Shown: in pieces, positions 1 to 5,652 of the stretch
Layout of the letters: the number at the start of each line of letters is the position of its first letter
Position numbering within the stretch: the stretch's first letter is position 1
Origin: an uncultured Balneolaceae bacterium
GTDB taxonomy: Bacteria > Bacteroidota > Rhodothermia > Balneolales > Balneolaceae
Assembly (NCBI GenBank): GCA_938003885.1
Contig: CALKWT010000106.1
Span: 1 to 9,637, forward strand
Length of the DNA stretch: 9,637 nucleotides
Reading direction: 5' to 3'
The notes under the pieces: model-generated
What the model saw: the letters and a program-made list of their open reading frames with translations, nothing else
Database searches by the model: none
Told to the model about the DNA's origin: nothing
Made by a program: the position numbers and the translations under genes

Positions 1-136
1 TAATATGGAGTTCGGCAGCCATGCTCTCCAGATCTTCACTGTTGATCATCTCCTCCCCTGGCTCCTGATCCGAATCTTTTTTGTTCAGCGCCCGCTGCAG
101 GATTTCAATGGCTTCTTTTTTGGAGTAAGAGTTCAT
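1..136 (-). CDS. N-terminal fragment of an unidentified protein, cut by window edge
   Basis: An open frame runs on the minus strand from an ATG at 136-134 to the first base of the window without a stop, giving 45 residues. It starts MNSYSKKEAIEILQRAL and reaches SEDLESMAAELHI at the edge. The shape (a Y-S-x-x-E-A-x-x-I-L-x-R-A-L helix, an acidic linker, then a D/E-L-x-x-M-A-A-E-L helix) resembles a short N-terminal helical module seen in front of diverse bacterial proteins, including small membrane proteins, so it does not reveal the function. No Shine-Dalgarno sequence is visible. A 12-bp perfect palindrome ends one base before the ATG. The plus-strand frame opposite (5-211) is a shadow with no protein-like composition. 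That the frame is coding is fairly safe; the product is unknown. Confidence 0.7.
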   Translation of the reverse strand, partial: MNSYSKKEAIEILQRALNKKDSDQEPGEEMINSEDLESMAAELHI

Positions 137-137
137 C

Positions 138-149
138 AACTGATCAGTT
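138..149. promoter_or_regulatory. 12-bp perfect palindrome abutting the start codon
   Basis: AACTGATCAGTT reads the same on both strands and lies one base upstream of the ATG at 136-134. A perfect palindrome without a loop suits a dimeric DNA-binding protein better than an RNA hairpin. A weak promoter-like pair sits further upstream on the minus strand: TTTTTG at 183-178, 16 bp, TATATC at 161-156. The palindrome would then lie just after the transcription start, a usual place for an operator. Regulator unknown; inference only. Confidence 0.3.
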
Positions 150-313
150 TCTATGGATATAAGGCTGAATATACGAACAAAAACGACGGCCCGTTTCAGT
201 TTTATCAATGAACCCGGTCAGCAATCGGGTCAATATTTTGGAATCCGATGGATGCATGAACCGGAGCTGCATATTTCGTTTCCGGGCTAACATAATAGTT
301 CAGAGACCGGCTG

Positions 314-337
314 AAAAAGAACGTATCACGATTCTTT
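314..337 (-). terminator. Probable intrinsic terminator of the 2H phosphoesterase gene
   Basis: Read on the minus strand, AAAGAA-t-CGT-gat-ACG-TTCTTT forms a 9-bp stem with one bulged T and a three-base loop, and the 3' arm runs into further Ts (TTCTTTTT). The gene's TGA stop (328-326) lies at the top of the stem and in the loop, so stop codon and terminator overlap. The stem has only four G-C pairs, so strength is uncertain. Confidence 0.55.
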
Positions 338-1024
338 CGGTTTGCTGAACGGTAATTTGGCAATGAGTTTCACCTTTTCCTGTTTATGATACCAATCATT
401 GCCGACCAGCTCTGCCTCTTCAATAACACAGCTGCCAAAAACCGTATCCCTTAGCAAGGTGATTTTTTCAATAAACTTTTCAGGGGTTTCCAATGGTTCT
501 TTAAACCGAACAGCTGTGATATGTGCAGTTTGCCGTTCATAGATTTTGTCCATAGAGTGTTCCAGGCGGGAGCTTTTAAAATTCTCTCTAAGAGTGTTTC
601 TCAGTACCGGGAGCTGATCCCCTTTTGGAAATCCCTGAATCAATAAACATGAAGGGGAAGCGGTCAAGCCCCTGAATTCAATTTCAAAGGGGAGGATAGA
701 CGAGAGAGAAGATTGTACTATTTTTTGATACTCAGAAACGTCAATTTGGTCAAGTGAAAAACCACTGTAACAGGAGATGAGGGTCAAAACGGTAACATGT
801 AAGTCGGACCCGGGATAGTAGTACTGATGTGGAGCAGCCGTTTTGATCTCATCCAGAACGTCTGAAATATTTCGTTTCACCTCTTTGGAAGGCCGGACGA
901 TCAGGCTGACCCCATATCGGTCGTCTGTCTCGGAATTGAGCACAGGATCCAGTTCAAACCTGTTTCTGCTGAATTTTTGCAGAGATTCATTCCAAAGCCC
1001 GTTGTAGATCCGTTTTAAATTCAA
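326..1024 (-). CDS. 2'-5' RNA ligase family / 2H phosphoesterase-like protein
   Basis: The 232-residue product carries two H-x-T motifs about 90 residues apart: LHVTVL with H76 and T78, and AHITAV with H168 and T170. This pair is the catalytic signature of the 2H phosphoesterase superfamily (2'-5' RNA ligases, cyclic phosphodiesterases), which act on 2',5' or 2',3'-cyclic phosphate bonds in RNA or small nucleotides. The strand R-Y-G-V-S-L-I-V (36-43) before the first motif fits the first beta strand of the fold. No signal peptide or membrane segment is seen, so it is probably cytoplasmic. The only start in frame after the upstream stop (TAA at 1039-1037) is TTG at 1024-1022; there is no ATG and no Shine-Dalgarno site, so the exact N-terminus is uncertain. 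The substrate cannot be told from sequence. The gene is alone on its strand, with repeats upstream and a terminator at its stop. Confidence 0.85.
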   Translation of the reverse strand: MNLKRIYNGLWNESLQKFSRNRFELDPVLNSETDDRYGVSLIVRPSKEVKRNISDVLDEIKTAAPHQYYYPGSDLHVTVLTLISCYSGFSLDQIDVSEYQKIVQSSLSSILPFEIEFRGLTASPSCLLIQGFPKGDQLPVLRNTLRENFKSSRLEHSMDKIYERQTAHITAVRFKEPLETPEKFIEKITLLRDTVFGSCVIEEAELVGNDWYHKQEKVKLIAKLPFSKPKES

Positions 1025-1090
1025 GACGCGTGATGTTTATTCAAGAGATGTAACGAAGTTGTTTTCACTGATTTGAATCATTCAAGAGAT
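1019..1090. repeat. Three ATTCAAGA direct repeats at helical spacing, with a palindrome
   Basis: ATTCAAGA occurs at 1019-1026, 1039-1046 and 1080-1087. The second and third copies extend to ATTCAAGAGAT. The spacings are 20 and 41 bp, close to two and four helical turns, which would put all copies on one face of the DNA. The third copy is also the right arm of the 13-bp palindrome TTGAAT-c-ATTCAA (1073-1085). The first copy overlaps the assigned TTG start of the 2H phosphoesterase gene. A regulator-binding array is possible; chance recurrence of an AT-rich octamer is not excluded. Confidence 0.35.
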
Positions 1091-1466
1091 TGAGCTTAAT
1101 CACAACTGATGGTAACAGTTCAGCGTAAGCCTGCATAGATAGCTCTTATAACGGGCGCAAAGTTCTTTTGATCCGGTAAGATCAGCCACTCATCGTTCCG
1201 CACGAGAGGAAGAGCCTTTTAGACACTTACCACCTATTCGCTACGGCCCATCTTCCCTTTCGGCCCTCTGCACGGCCTCTTTTTCTTTAGGGCTTCTCGT
1301 AAGATTCCGAAGGGATCTTCTTTGAAGCAGGAGTTACGTCAACCGAACATTTTCGGTGGGTAGGTCGTAGCGTGCACTCCCAAATACCCGTTTCAGATTG
1401 GTCAAAATAACCTTTATTTTTAAGGGATAAAACAAGATGTGATAAACCCATTTTAGAGAAAAACTC
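1025..1466. other. 442-bp gap without a gene
   Basis: No convincing reading frame was found here on either strand. The left part (1025-1130) is AT-rich and holds the phased ATTCAAGA repeats. The middle (about 1200-1380) is more GC-rich and dense in inverted repeats, described separately as a possible structured RNA. The right part (1395-1466) is AT-rich and contains AAAATAA-cct-TTATTTT (1404-1420), a 7-bp A/T-only inverted repeat, before the ATG at 1467. No tRNA, no T-loop GTTCGA motif and no clear sigma-70-like promoter pair was recognised. Confidence 0.6.
1201..1380 (+). ncRNA. Candidate structured non-coding RNA (unassigned)
   Basis: Several inverted repeats nest here. CGCTACG (1239-1245) pairs with CGTAGCG (1366-1372) as a closing stem. 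Inside, GCTTC (1292-1296) pairs with GAAGC (1324-1328), enclosing an 8-bp hairpin AAGATTCC-gaa-GGGATCTT (1301-1319). A third hairpin is ACCGAA-catt-TTCGGT (1342-1357). The 8-bp hairpin contains a G-U pair on the plus strand that would be a mismatch on the minus strand, so plus-strand RNA is favoured. CGGCC recurs at 1244, 1261 and 1273. I do not see signature sequences of RNase P RNA, tmRNA, SRP RNA or 6S RNA. It could instead be a long leader of the gene at 1467 or a degenerate repeat element. Confidence 0.35.
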
Positions 1467-1826
1467 ATGAAGTTAGTAGACCCGTCAGGTAAAGAGATAA
1501 CGAGTAAAGAGAATAAAGAAGCGAATGAACTGGAAAGTCAGCTAGAAAAGCAGATCAGCAAATTGCTGGAGCCGATCTTCACCAAGATTCAGCTCTCAGG
1601 GGCGCAGATACCTCAGCAGCAGCTCTTGCAGCTAACCTCAGCCGCACATCAGATGCTGTTCAACAGAATGGTGTATAACCTGATATTGAAGAGCGGGATA
1701 AAGGATCTGAAGGAAATTTTAAGCGACGATGATGTGGAAGAGATGCAAACCTCTCTGAGTAATCAGCTGCAGTTTGTGGATCGTTCCGCAGCGGAGCAGA
1801 TGAACAATCCAGATCAGGATATGTAA
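1467..1826 (+). CDS. Hypothetical 119-aa charged helical protein
   Basis: I do not recognise this protein. It begins MKLVDPSGKEITSKEN, followed by a strongly charged, probably helical or coiled-coil stretch (about residues 15-40, rich in E, K, L and I). A glutamine-rich amphipathic segment follows (about 44-75, with IPQQQLLQL), then a second acidic helix (about 78-105, KEILSDDDVEEMQTSL) and a polar tail ending in NPDQDM. There are no cysteines, no signal peptide and no membrane segment, so a small soluble cytoplasmic protein is likely. The ATG at 1467 has only a weak AGAG upstream. It follows the structured gap and lies 99 bp before another orphan gene in the same direction. A T-rich stretch (1841-1855) follows the stop. 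The steady amino-acid pattern supports a real gene; no function is proposed. Confidence 0.65.
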   Translation: MKLVDPSGKEITSKENKEANELESQLEKQISKLLEPIFTKIQLSGAQIPQQQLLQLTSAAHQMLFNRMVYNLILKSGIKDLKEILSDDDVEEMQTSLSNQLQFVDRSAAEQMNNPDQDM

Positions 1827-1864
1827 TACTGACCGGCTGGTTTTTATATTTTTTTCAACCATCC
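1814..1864 (+). terminator. Weak terminator-like structures after the 119-aa gene
   Basis: TCAG-ga-TAT-gta-ATA-CTGA (1814-1832) forms a 7-bp stem with a two-base bulge, and the TAA stop (1824-1826) lies in and just after its three-base loop. It is followed after eight bases by a T-rich run (1841-1855). A second option is GGcTGGTT (1835-1842) pairing with AACCAtCC (1857-1864) around the T-rich loop. Either is a weak terminator; they may only attenuate transcription into the next gene. Confidence 0.3.
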
Positions 1865-1914
1865 GACTCTGCCGTTTGAAAAGCCATCATAATTGTTATA
1901 TTAATCGGGTTGGC

Positions 1915-1919
1915 AGGAA
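1915..1919 (+). promoter_or_regulatory. Shine-Dalgarno site AGGAA
   Basis: AGGAA lies six bases before the ATG at 1926. It fixes that start over the out-of-frame ATG at 1921. Most other genes in this window have no such site, so this gene stands out. Confidence 0.55.
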
Positions 1920-1925
1920 CATGCG

Positions 1926-2486
1926 ATGCAAAAAAAAACCGACCACATATTTACCTATCCGCCCAACCTCCACGAGCTGGATCTGGCTACCATGGTTTCG
2001 ATGTACAGAGACCGGGGCGAACCACGCCGGGCTGCACCGGGTAAATATCTTGCTTGCTGTCTGACCCGAAAGCTCGTCAAAGATGCAAAGTGGTGGTTTG
2101 GCCTCTATTACAGCCAGCTGTCGTGGGATAAATTGCTTACCCGCAACTCGGGTGGGTATCCGCTGACCGAAGCTGAGATGAGCGCATTGGGCTTGATCTT
2201 CACCATGCAGGACGATCCGCCCCAACGGGAGTTTATCGAGAAAAATATGGGAGTTCTGCCCAAACTGGCATATCTGATTATCAACGATATCCGCCAGTTC
2301 GGTTTCATTGAAGAGAGTGAGCATGGACTGTTAACCATTACCCAGAAAGGAGAACAGGCTCTGAACGGAATCAGCCGCCGGCTCTATGGGAAAAGGTTTA
2401 CTCCGGTCATGCTTGAACTCTACCAGAACGATCCGGAGTTTGCCAGAAAAATCGCGCCGGAAGATGACCAGCCAACTCTGTTTTAA
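1926..2486 (+). CDS. Hypothetical 186-aa protein with QPTLF C-terminus
   Basis: I do not recognise the family. The start is well supported: AGGAA at 1915-1919 lies six bases before the ATG at 1926, the clearest ribosome-binding site in the window. The N-terminal half has an aromatic and basic patch (residues 48-67, with K-W-W-F-G-L-Y-Y). A middle segment (about 79-96, PLTEAEMSALGLIFTMQ) and the part around 108-155 (helices, then GLLTITQKGEQALNGI) look like a winged-helix fold, where L-T-x-x-G commonly marks the wing. That is inference from pattern. The last residues, DDQPTLF, resemble the sliding-clamp-binding pentapeptide Q-x-x-L-F and are exposed at the extreme C-terminus. There is no signal peptide or membrane segment. 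It is followed after 151 bp by argS in the same direction. Confidence 0.75.
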   Translation: MQKKTDHIFTYPPNLHELDLATMVSMYRDRGEPRRAAPGKYLACCLTRKLVKDAKWWFGLYYSQLSWDKLLTRNSGGYPLTEAEMSALGLIFTMQDDPPQREFIEKNMGVLPKLAYLIINDIRQFGFIEESEHGLLTITQKGEQALNGISRRLYGKRFTPVMLELYQNDPEFARKIAPEDDQPTLF

Positions 2487-2558
2487 GCAGAACTTTCAAC
2501 TCCGTCAGTATTGGCCTGAAAAAAATCATATCTTTCACTTTTTTAAAAGAACCTGAAT

Positions 2559-2598
2559 GTGAATCGGGCTTTCCGGCAAGGCGAAGTCCATGATTCAC
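2559..2598 (+). promoter_or_regulatory. Strong stem-loop in the argS leader
   Basis: GTGAATC (2559-2565) pairs with GATTCAC (2592-2598). Directly inside, GGGCTT (2566-2571) pairs with AAGTCC (2584-2589), with only a two-base bulge (AT, 2590-2591) and a 12-base loop. That gives 13 pairs, one of them a G-U that favours plus-strand RNA. It lies 39 bases before the argS ATG and is not followed by a T-run, so it is not an ordinary terminator. It could be a leader element controlling argS, an RNA-stability element or a protein-binding hairpin. No T-box signature is seen. Confidence 0.45.
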
Positions 2599-2637
2599 TC
2601 CGCATAGTGGGTTCAGAATATTAAATTTTAGTGCACC

Positions 2638-4284
2638 ATGGAAACATATCTGCAGAGCCGCATAACGGATGCACTGCTGAAAGTTGGCGTCGAACAGGAC
2701 AACCTTCCCGAGATTAAGATTGAAACTCCCCGGGTGGCATCTCACGGAGATGCAGCCACCAATGTAGCGATGACGCTCGCCTCTGTTCTGAGGAAAAACC
2801 CCCGACAGATTGCACAGGATATTATTGACAATCTGGAGTTAGACAGTCAGAAAATTACAGCGGCAGAGATTGCCGGCCCCGGTTTTATCAACTTCAGATA
2901 CTCGGAAAATTACCTCTATGAGCAGTTGCACTCTCTGCTGGAGAGCGGAGATAAATATGGGGAGACTGAGGATTTCAAAGGGTTGCGGGTGCTGGTAGAG
3001 TTTGTAAGTGCCAACCCAACGGGCCCCCTGACGGTCGGGCACGGTAGAAATGCGGTGCTGGGAGATACGGTAGCACGCCTGCTCGAATGGAGCGGGGCGG
3101 ATGTGGACAGAGAGTACTACTTCAACAACGCCGGAAGGCAGATGAGAGTTCTTGGACAGAGTGTACAGGCCCGTTATCACCAGCTGTTTGGTGAGAAAAC
3201 CGAATTGCCAGATGGCGGATATGAAGGGGAGTATATCCAGGATATCGCAAAACAGCTTGCGGATGAATATGGGGAGTCGCTGCTGCAGGAGGCGGGAGAA
3301 GAGGTCTTCCGGCAAAAAGCGGAAAGGGCCATTTTCGAGGAGATAGGCCGGACTCTGGAGAGGATGAATATTAAAATGGACTCCTTCTTCAATGAGCATA
3401 CGCTTTATGAGGATGGATCCATCGACCGGACCGTGCAGGCGATCCGGGAGAAAGGATATGCCTATGACAAGGATGGAGCGGTATGGTTTAAAACCACCGA
3501 ATTTGGGAAAGATCAGGATACCGTACTGATTAAAAGCAGCGGAGAACCTACCTACCGGCTGCCTGACATTGCCTACCACGTTCATAAGCTGGAGCGCGGA
3601 TATGATCTCTGCCTGGATGTATTCGGAGCCGACCATATCGATACCTATCCCGATGTGAAAAAAGGAGTAGAGGTTCTGGGATATGACGCCTCCAAGATAG
3701 ATGTCCTGGTCTATCAATTTGTCACGCTGGTGAAAGATGGCAAGCCTTTCAAGATGAGTACCAGAAAAGCCAATTTCGTTACCCTGGATGAGCTGATGGA
3801 TGAGGTGGGGGAAGATGTGACCCGATTTTTCTTTTTAATGAGATCTCCCAATACCCATCTTGAGTTTGATATCAGCACTGCAAAAGAGGCCGGGGAGAAA
3901 AATCCGGTTTTTTATCTTCAGTATGCGCACGCCAGGATTCAATCTATTCTGCGCAAAGTGAAAGAGGTGAGCAACGATGCCTGGCAGATGCCTGCAAAAG
4001 AAGAGCTGAATTTACTGCAGCATGAAACCGAGAAAGCACTTATCAAGAAGTTACTCGCGTTCCCGGGGGCCATTACCGCTGCCGCCGTGAGCCGTGAGCC
4101 GCATAAGCTGATTACCTATCTGAATGAGCTGGCCTCCGCCTTTACCTCATTTTATCACGACTGCCGGATCCTTGGGGAGTCCACTGGCCTGATGGTCGCA
4201 CGCGCTTCGCTTGCACATGCAACTGCAACAGTACTGGCAAATGGCCTGACGATTTTAGGCATTGAGGCACCCGACCGGATGTGA
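2638..4284 (+). CDS. argS: Arginyl-tRNA synthetase
   Basis: This cytoplasmic class I aminoacyl-tRNA synthetase joins arginine to tRNA-Arg using ATP. The 548-residue product is of normal length. Its N-terminal additional domain covers roughly 1-110. The HIGH-type signature is SANPTGPLTVGHGR (124-137, with V-G-H-G). A-D-H-I-D-T-Y (331-337) is in the catalytic core, and the KMSKS-type loop is KMSTR (372-376), with K372 and the variant T-R ending common in ArgS. The C-terminal DALR-type anticodon-binding domain begins near 425 and ends in APDRM, as usual for the family. The ATG at 2638 has no Shine-Dalgarno site, but the first residues (METYLQSRITDALLK) fit the family start. A stem-loop lies in the leader and another begins at the stop codon. 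The next gene, dnaN, appears to have its own promoter. Confidence 0.97.
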   Translation: METYLQSRITDALLKVGVEQDNLPEIKIETPRVASHGDAATNVAMTLASVLRKNPRQIAQDIIDNLELDSQKITAAEIAGPGFINFRYSENYLYEQLHSLLESGDKYGETEDFKGLRVLVEFVSANPTGPLTVGHGRNAVLGDTVARLLEWSGADVDREYYFNNAGRQMRVLGQSVQARYHQLFGEKTELPDGGYEGEYIQDIAKQLADEYGESLLQEAGEEVFRQKAERAIFEEIGRTLERMNIKMDSFFNEHTLYEDGSIDRTVQAIREKGYAYDKDGAVWFKTTEFGKDQDTVLIKSSGEPTYRLPDIAYHVHKLERGYDLCLDVFGADHIDTYPDVKKGVEVLGYDASKIDVLVYQFVTLVKDGKPFKMSTRKANFVTLDELMDEVGEDVTRFFFLMRSPNTHLEFDISTAKEAGEKNPVFYLQYAHARIQSILRKVKEVSNDAWQMPAKEELNLLQHETEKALIKKLLAFPGAITAAAVSREPHKLITYLNELASAFTSFYHDCRILGESTGLMVARASLAHATATVLANGLTILGIEAPDRM

Positions 4285-4309
4285 GGCAGCAGCCCAGGGC
4301 GTGCTGCCT
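4284..4309 (+). other. Stem-loop starting at the argS stop codon
   Basis: AGGCAGCA (4284-4291) pairs perfectly with TGCTGCCT (4302-4309). Within it GCC and GGC can pair around CAG, leaving one bulged G, so about 11 pairs in all. The first base is the last base of the TGA stop. There is no following T-run, so Rho-independent termination is doubtful; protection of the mRNA 3' end or Rho-linked termination are alternatives. Confidence 0.45.
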
Positions 4310-4404
4310 GCTATCTGCCCTTAGTATGGCATAAAAAATGTGGCCGGCCAGCAGTGAACAGGGCCTCCTCTCTCTGATGGGAAGTTGTGAAATTTTATAT
4401 CCGA

Positions 4405-4435
4405 TTGAAGATTAAGAAGCGACTTTGTATATAAT
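4405..4435 (+). promoter_or_regulatory. Putative dnaN promoter
   Basis: TTGAAG (4405-4410), a 17-bp spacer and TATATA (4428-4433, within TATATAAT) match a sigma-70-like promoter. Reading TATAAT as the -10 box gives a 19-bp spacer. Transcription would start near 4441, leaving a leader of about 80 bases before the dnaN ATG at 4522. It fits the 237-bp gap that separates dnaN from argS. Confidence 0.5.
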
Positions 4436-4521
4436 TGTCTATATCTTGTTAGCACTTTTAATGAATGCCATGGAAAGAGAATCCAAGTCAACGAGAACGA
4501 TCAAACCATTACCACAGACCT

Positions 4522-5637
4522 ATGAAATTTAATGTATCCAGCAGTGATCTGAACAGCGGCCTTTCAGCGGTTATCGGGGCCGTTCCTGGTAAAGCTACCT
4601 TACCGATTTTGGAAACTATTTTATTTGAAAGTGAAGATGGCCGTTTAAAGCTGACTGCAACTGACCTGGAAATTTCGATCATAGAGTACATTGAAGCTGA
4701 CATTGAAGAAGAAGGTTCTGTTGCTATTCCTGCCCGCAGAGTACTGGATACACTGAGACAGCTGCCCAATATTCCCGTTTTCTTTTCCGTGGATGAGGAC
4801 AACAATGTCGAATTCAAAACGGACAAGGGAAGGTACAAACTGATTGGCGAGGAGGCCGATGAATTCCCTTCGATTCCCGATATGGAGGGCGGAGTGCGGT
4901 TCAATACGGAAACAAAGCTCGTGCAGCAAGCGATTGCAAAGACCGTTTTCGCCGTATCAACGGATGACCTGCGACCGGCCATGATGGGTGTCTATTTTGA
5001 CATCGGCCCGGAAGAGTCAAAATTTGTTGCAACGGACGGCCACCGTCTGGTGCGCTTCATCAATAAAAATTTCAAATCGGAGAAGGCACTATCCTTCATC
5101 GTTCCGGACAAGGCGTTGGGCCTGGTTTCAAAATCTTTGAATGCGGCTGAGTGCGAGTTGATTGTAACAGATGACCACGCTCGTTTCAGCAGCGGCAATA
5201 CCATCATCATAACCCGCCTGATCAACGAACAGTATCCCAATTATGAATCGGTCATTCCGAGAGATAATGACAAGAAGATGCTGATCGAGAAGGCACAGAT
5301 GCTCTCGACCGTCCGGAGGGTATCGGTATTTTCAAGCACCACCTCCCGACAGATCCGGTTGCAGCTAAGTACCGACAAGCTGACGATCCGTGCGGAAGAT
5401 CTCGACATGAGCAGCGAGGCAAAAGAGACGATTGCCTGCGAATATACGAATGAAGAGATGGAGATCGGGTTTAATGCACGATATCTTGCAGATGTTCTGG
5501 GCAATGTGGACGGAGAGGAGGCTTACTTCGAATTTTCGACACCCAATCGTGCAGGAATTGTGAAACCTGCCGATGAAAAAGAAGGGGAAGAGATGCTGAT
5601 GCTCGTGATGCCTGTTATGCTGAACAGCTATGCATAA
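4522..5637 (+). CDS. dnaN: DNA polymerase III beta subunit (sliding clamp)
   Basis: The beta clamp forms a ring dimer on DNA that tethers the replicative polymerase and recruits repair factors. The product is 371 residues, close to the usual 365-375. It begins MKFNVSSSDLNSGL, with L-P-I-L-E (28-32) and L-K-L-T-A-T-D-L-E (42-50) typical of the first clamp domain. The motif A-T-D-G-H-R-L (170-176) is a strong family marker, and the C-terminus ends in LVMPVMLNSYA, equivalent to the conserved M-P-M strand of the peptide-binding pocket. The frame is open upstream to an ATG at 4465, but those 19 residues are basic and unlike the family, so 4522 is chosen. The gene lies away from any dnaA or recF in this window. 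A SAM hydrolase gene follows after 15 bp and is likely co-transcribed. Confidence 0.97.
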   Translation: MKFNVSSSDLNSGLSAVIGAVPGKATLPILETILFESEDGRLKLTATDLEISIIEYIEADIEEEGSVAIPARRVLDTLRQLPNIPVFFSVDEDNNVEFKTDKGRYKLIGEEADEFPSIPDMEGGVRFNTETKLVQQAIAKTVFAVSTDDLRPAMMGVYFDIGPEESKFVATDGHRLVRFINKNFKSEKALSFIVPDKALGLVSKSLNAAECELIVTDDHARFSSGNTIIITRLINEQYPNYESVIPRDNDKKMLIEKAQMLSTVRRVSVFSSTTSRQIRLQLSTDKLTIRAEDLDMSSEAKETIACEYTNEEMEIGFNARYLADVLGNVDGEEAYFEFSTPNRAGIVKPADEKEGEEMLMLVMPVMLNSYA

Positions 5638-5644
5638 AGATAGC
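5627..5644 (+). other. Small hairpin containing the dnaN stop codon
   Basis: GCTAT (5627-5631) and ATAGC (5640-5644) pair around an eight-base loop that contains the TAA stop (5635-5637). It ends eight bases before the ATG of the next gene, so it could affect translation coupling. With only five pairs it may be chance. Confidence 0.3.
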
Positions 5645-5652
5645 AGATAGTT

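Noticed and set aside
1130..1400. Known housekeeping RNA (RNase P, tmRNA, SRP, 6S) in the gap
   Set aside because: The conserved GAGGAAAGTCC block, tRNA-like T-loop, and GGAAGGAAGCAG-type SRP core are not present on either strand, so no family name is given.
1921..2064. Alternative gene starting at the ATG at 1921
   Set aside because: It is out of frame with the 186-aa gene, ends early, and places the AGGAA site one base from the start, which is too close.
2839..3717. Long open frame on the minus strand inside argS
   Set aside because: It lies entirely opposite argS, is rich in I, L, H, R and P with no domain pattern, and is explained by the codon bias of the true gene.
4341..4350. Palindrome TGGCCGGCCA downstream of argS as an operator
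   Set aside because: It is a perfect 10-bp palindrome but simple in composition, and short GC palindromes of this kind are common by chance. Nothing nearby supports a regulatory role.
4465..4521. Extended start for dnaN at the ATG at 4465
   Set aside because: The added 19 residues are basic and polar and do not resemble clamp N-termini. The ATG at 4522 gives MKFNVSSSDL, the usual family start, and leaves room for a leader after the putative promoter.
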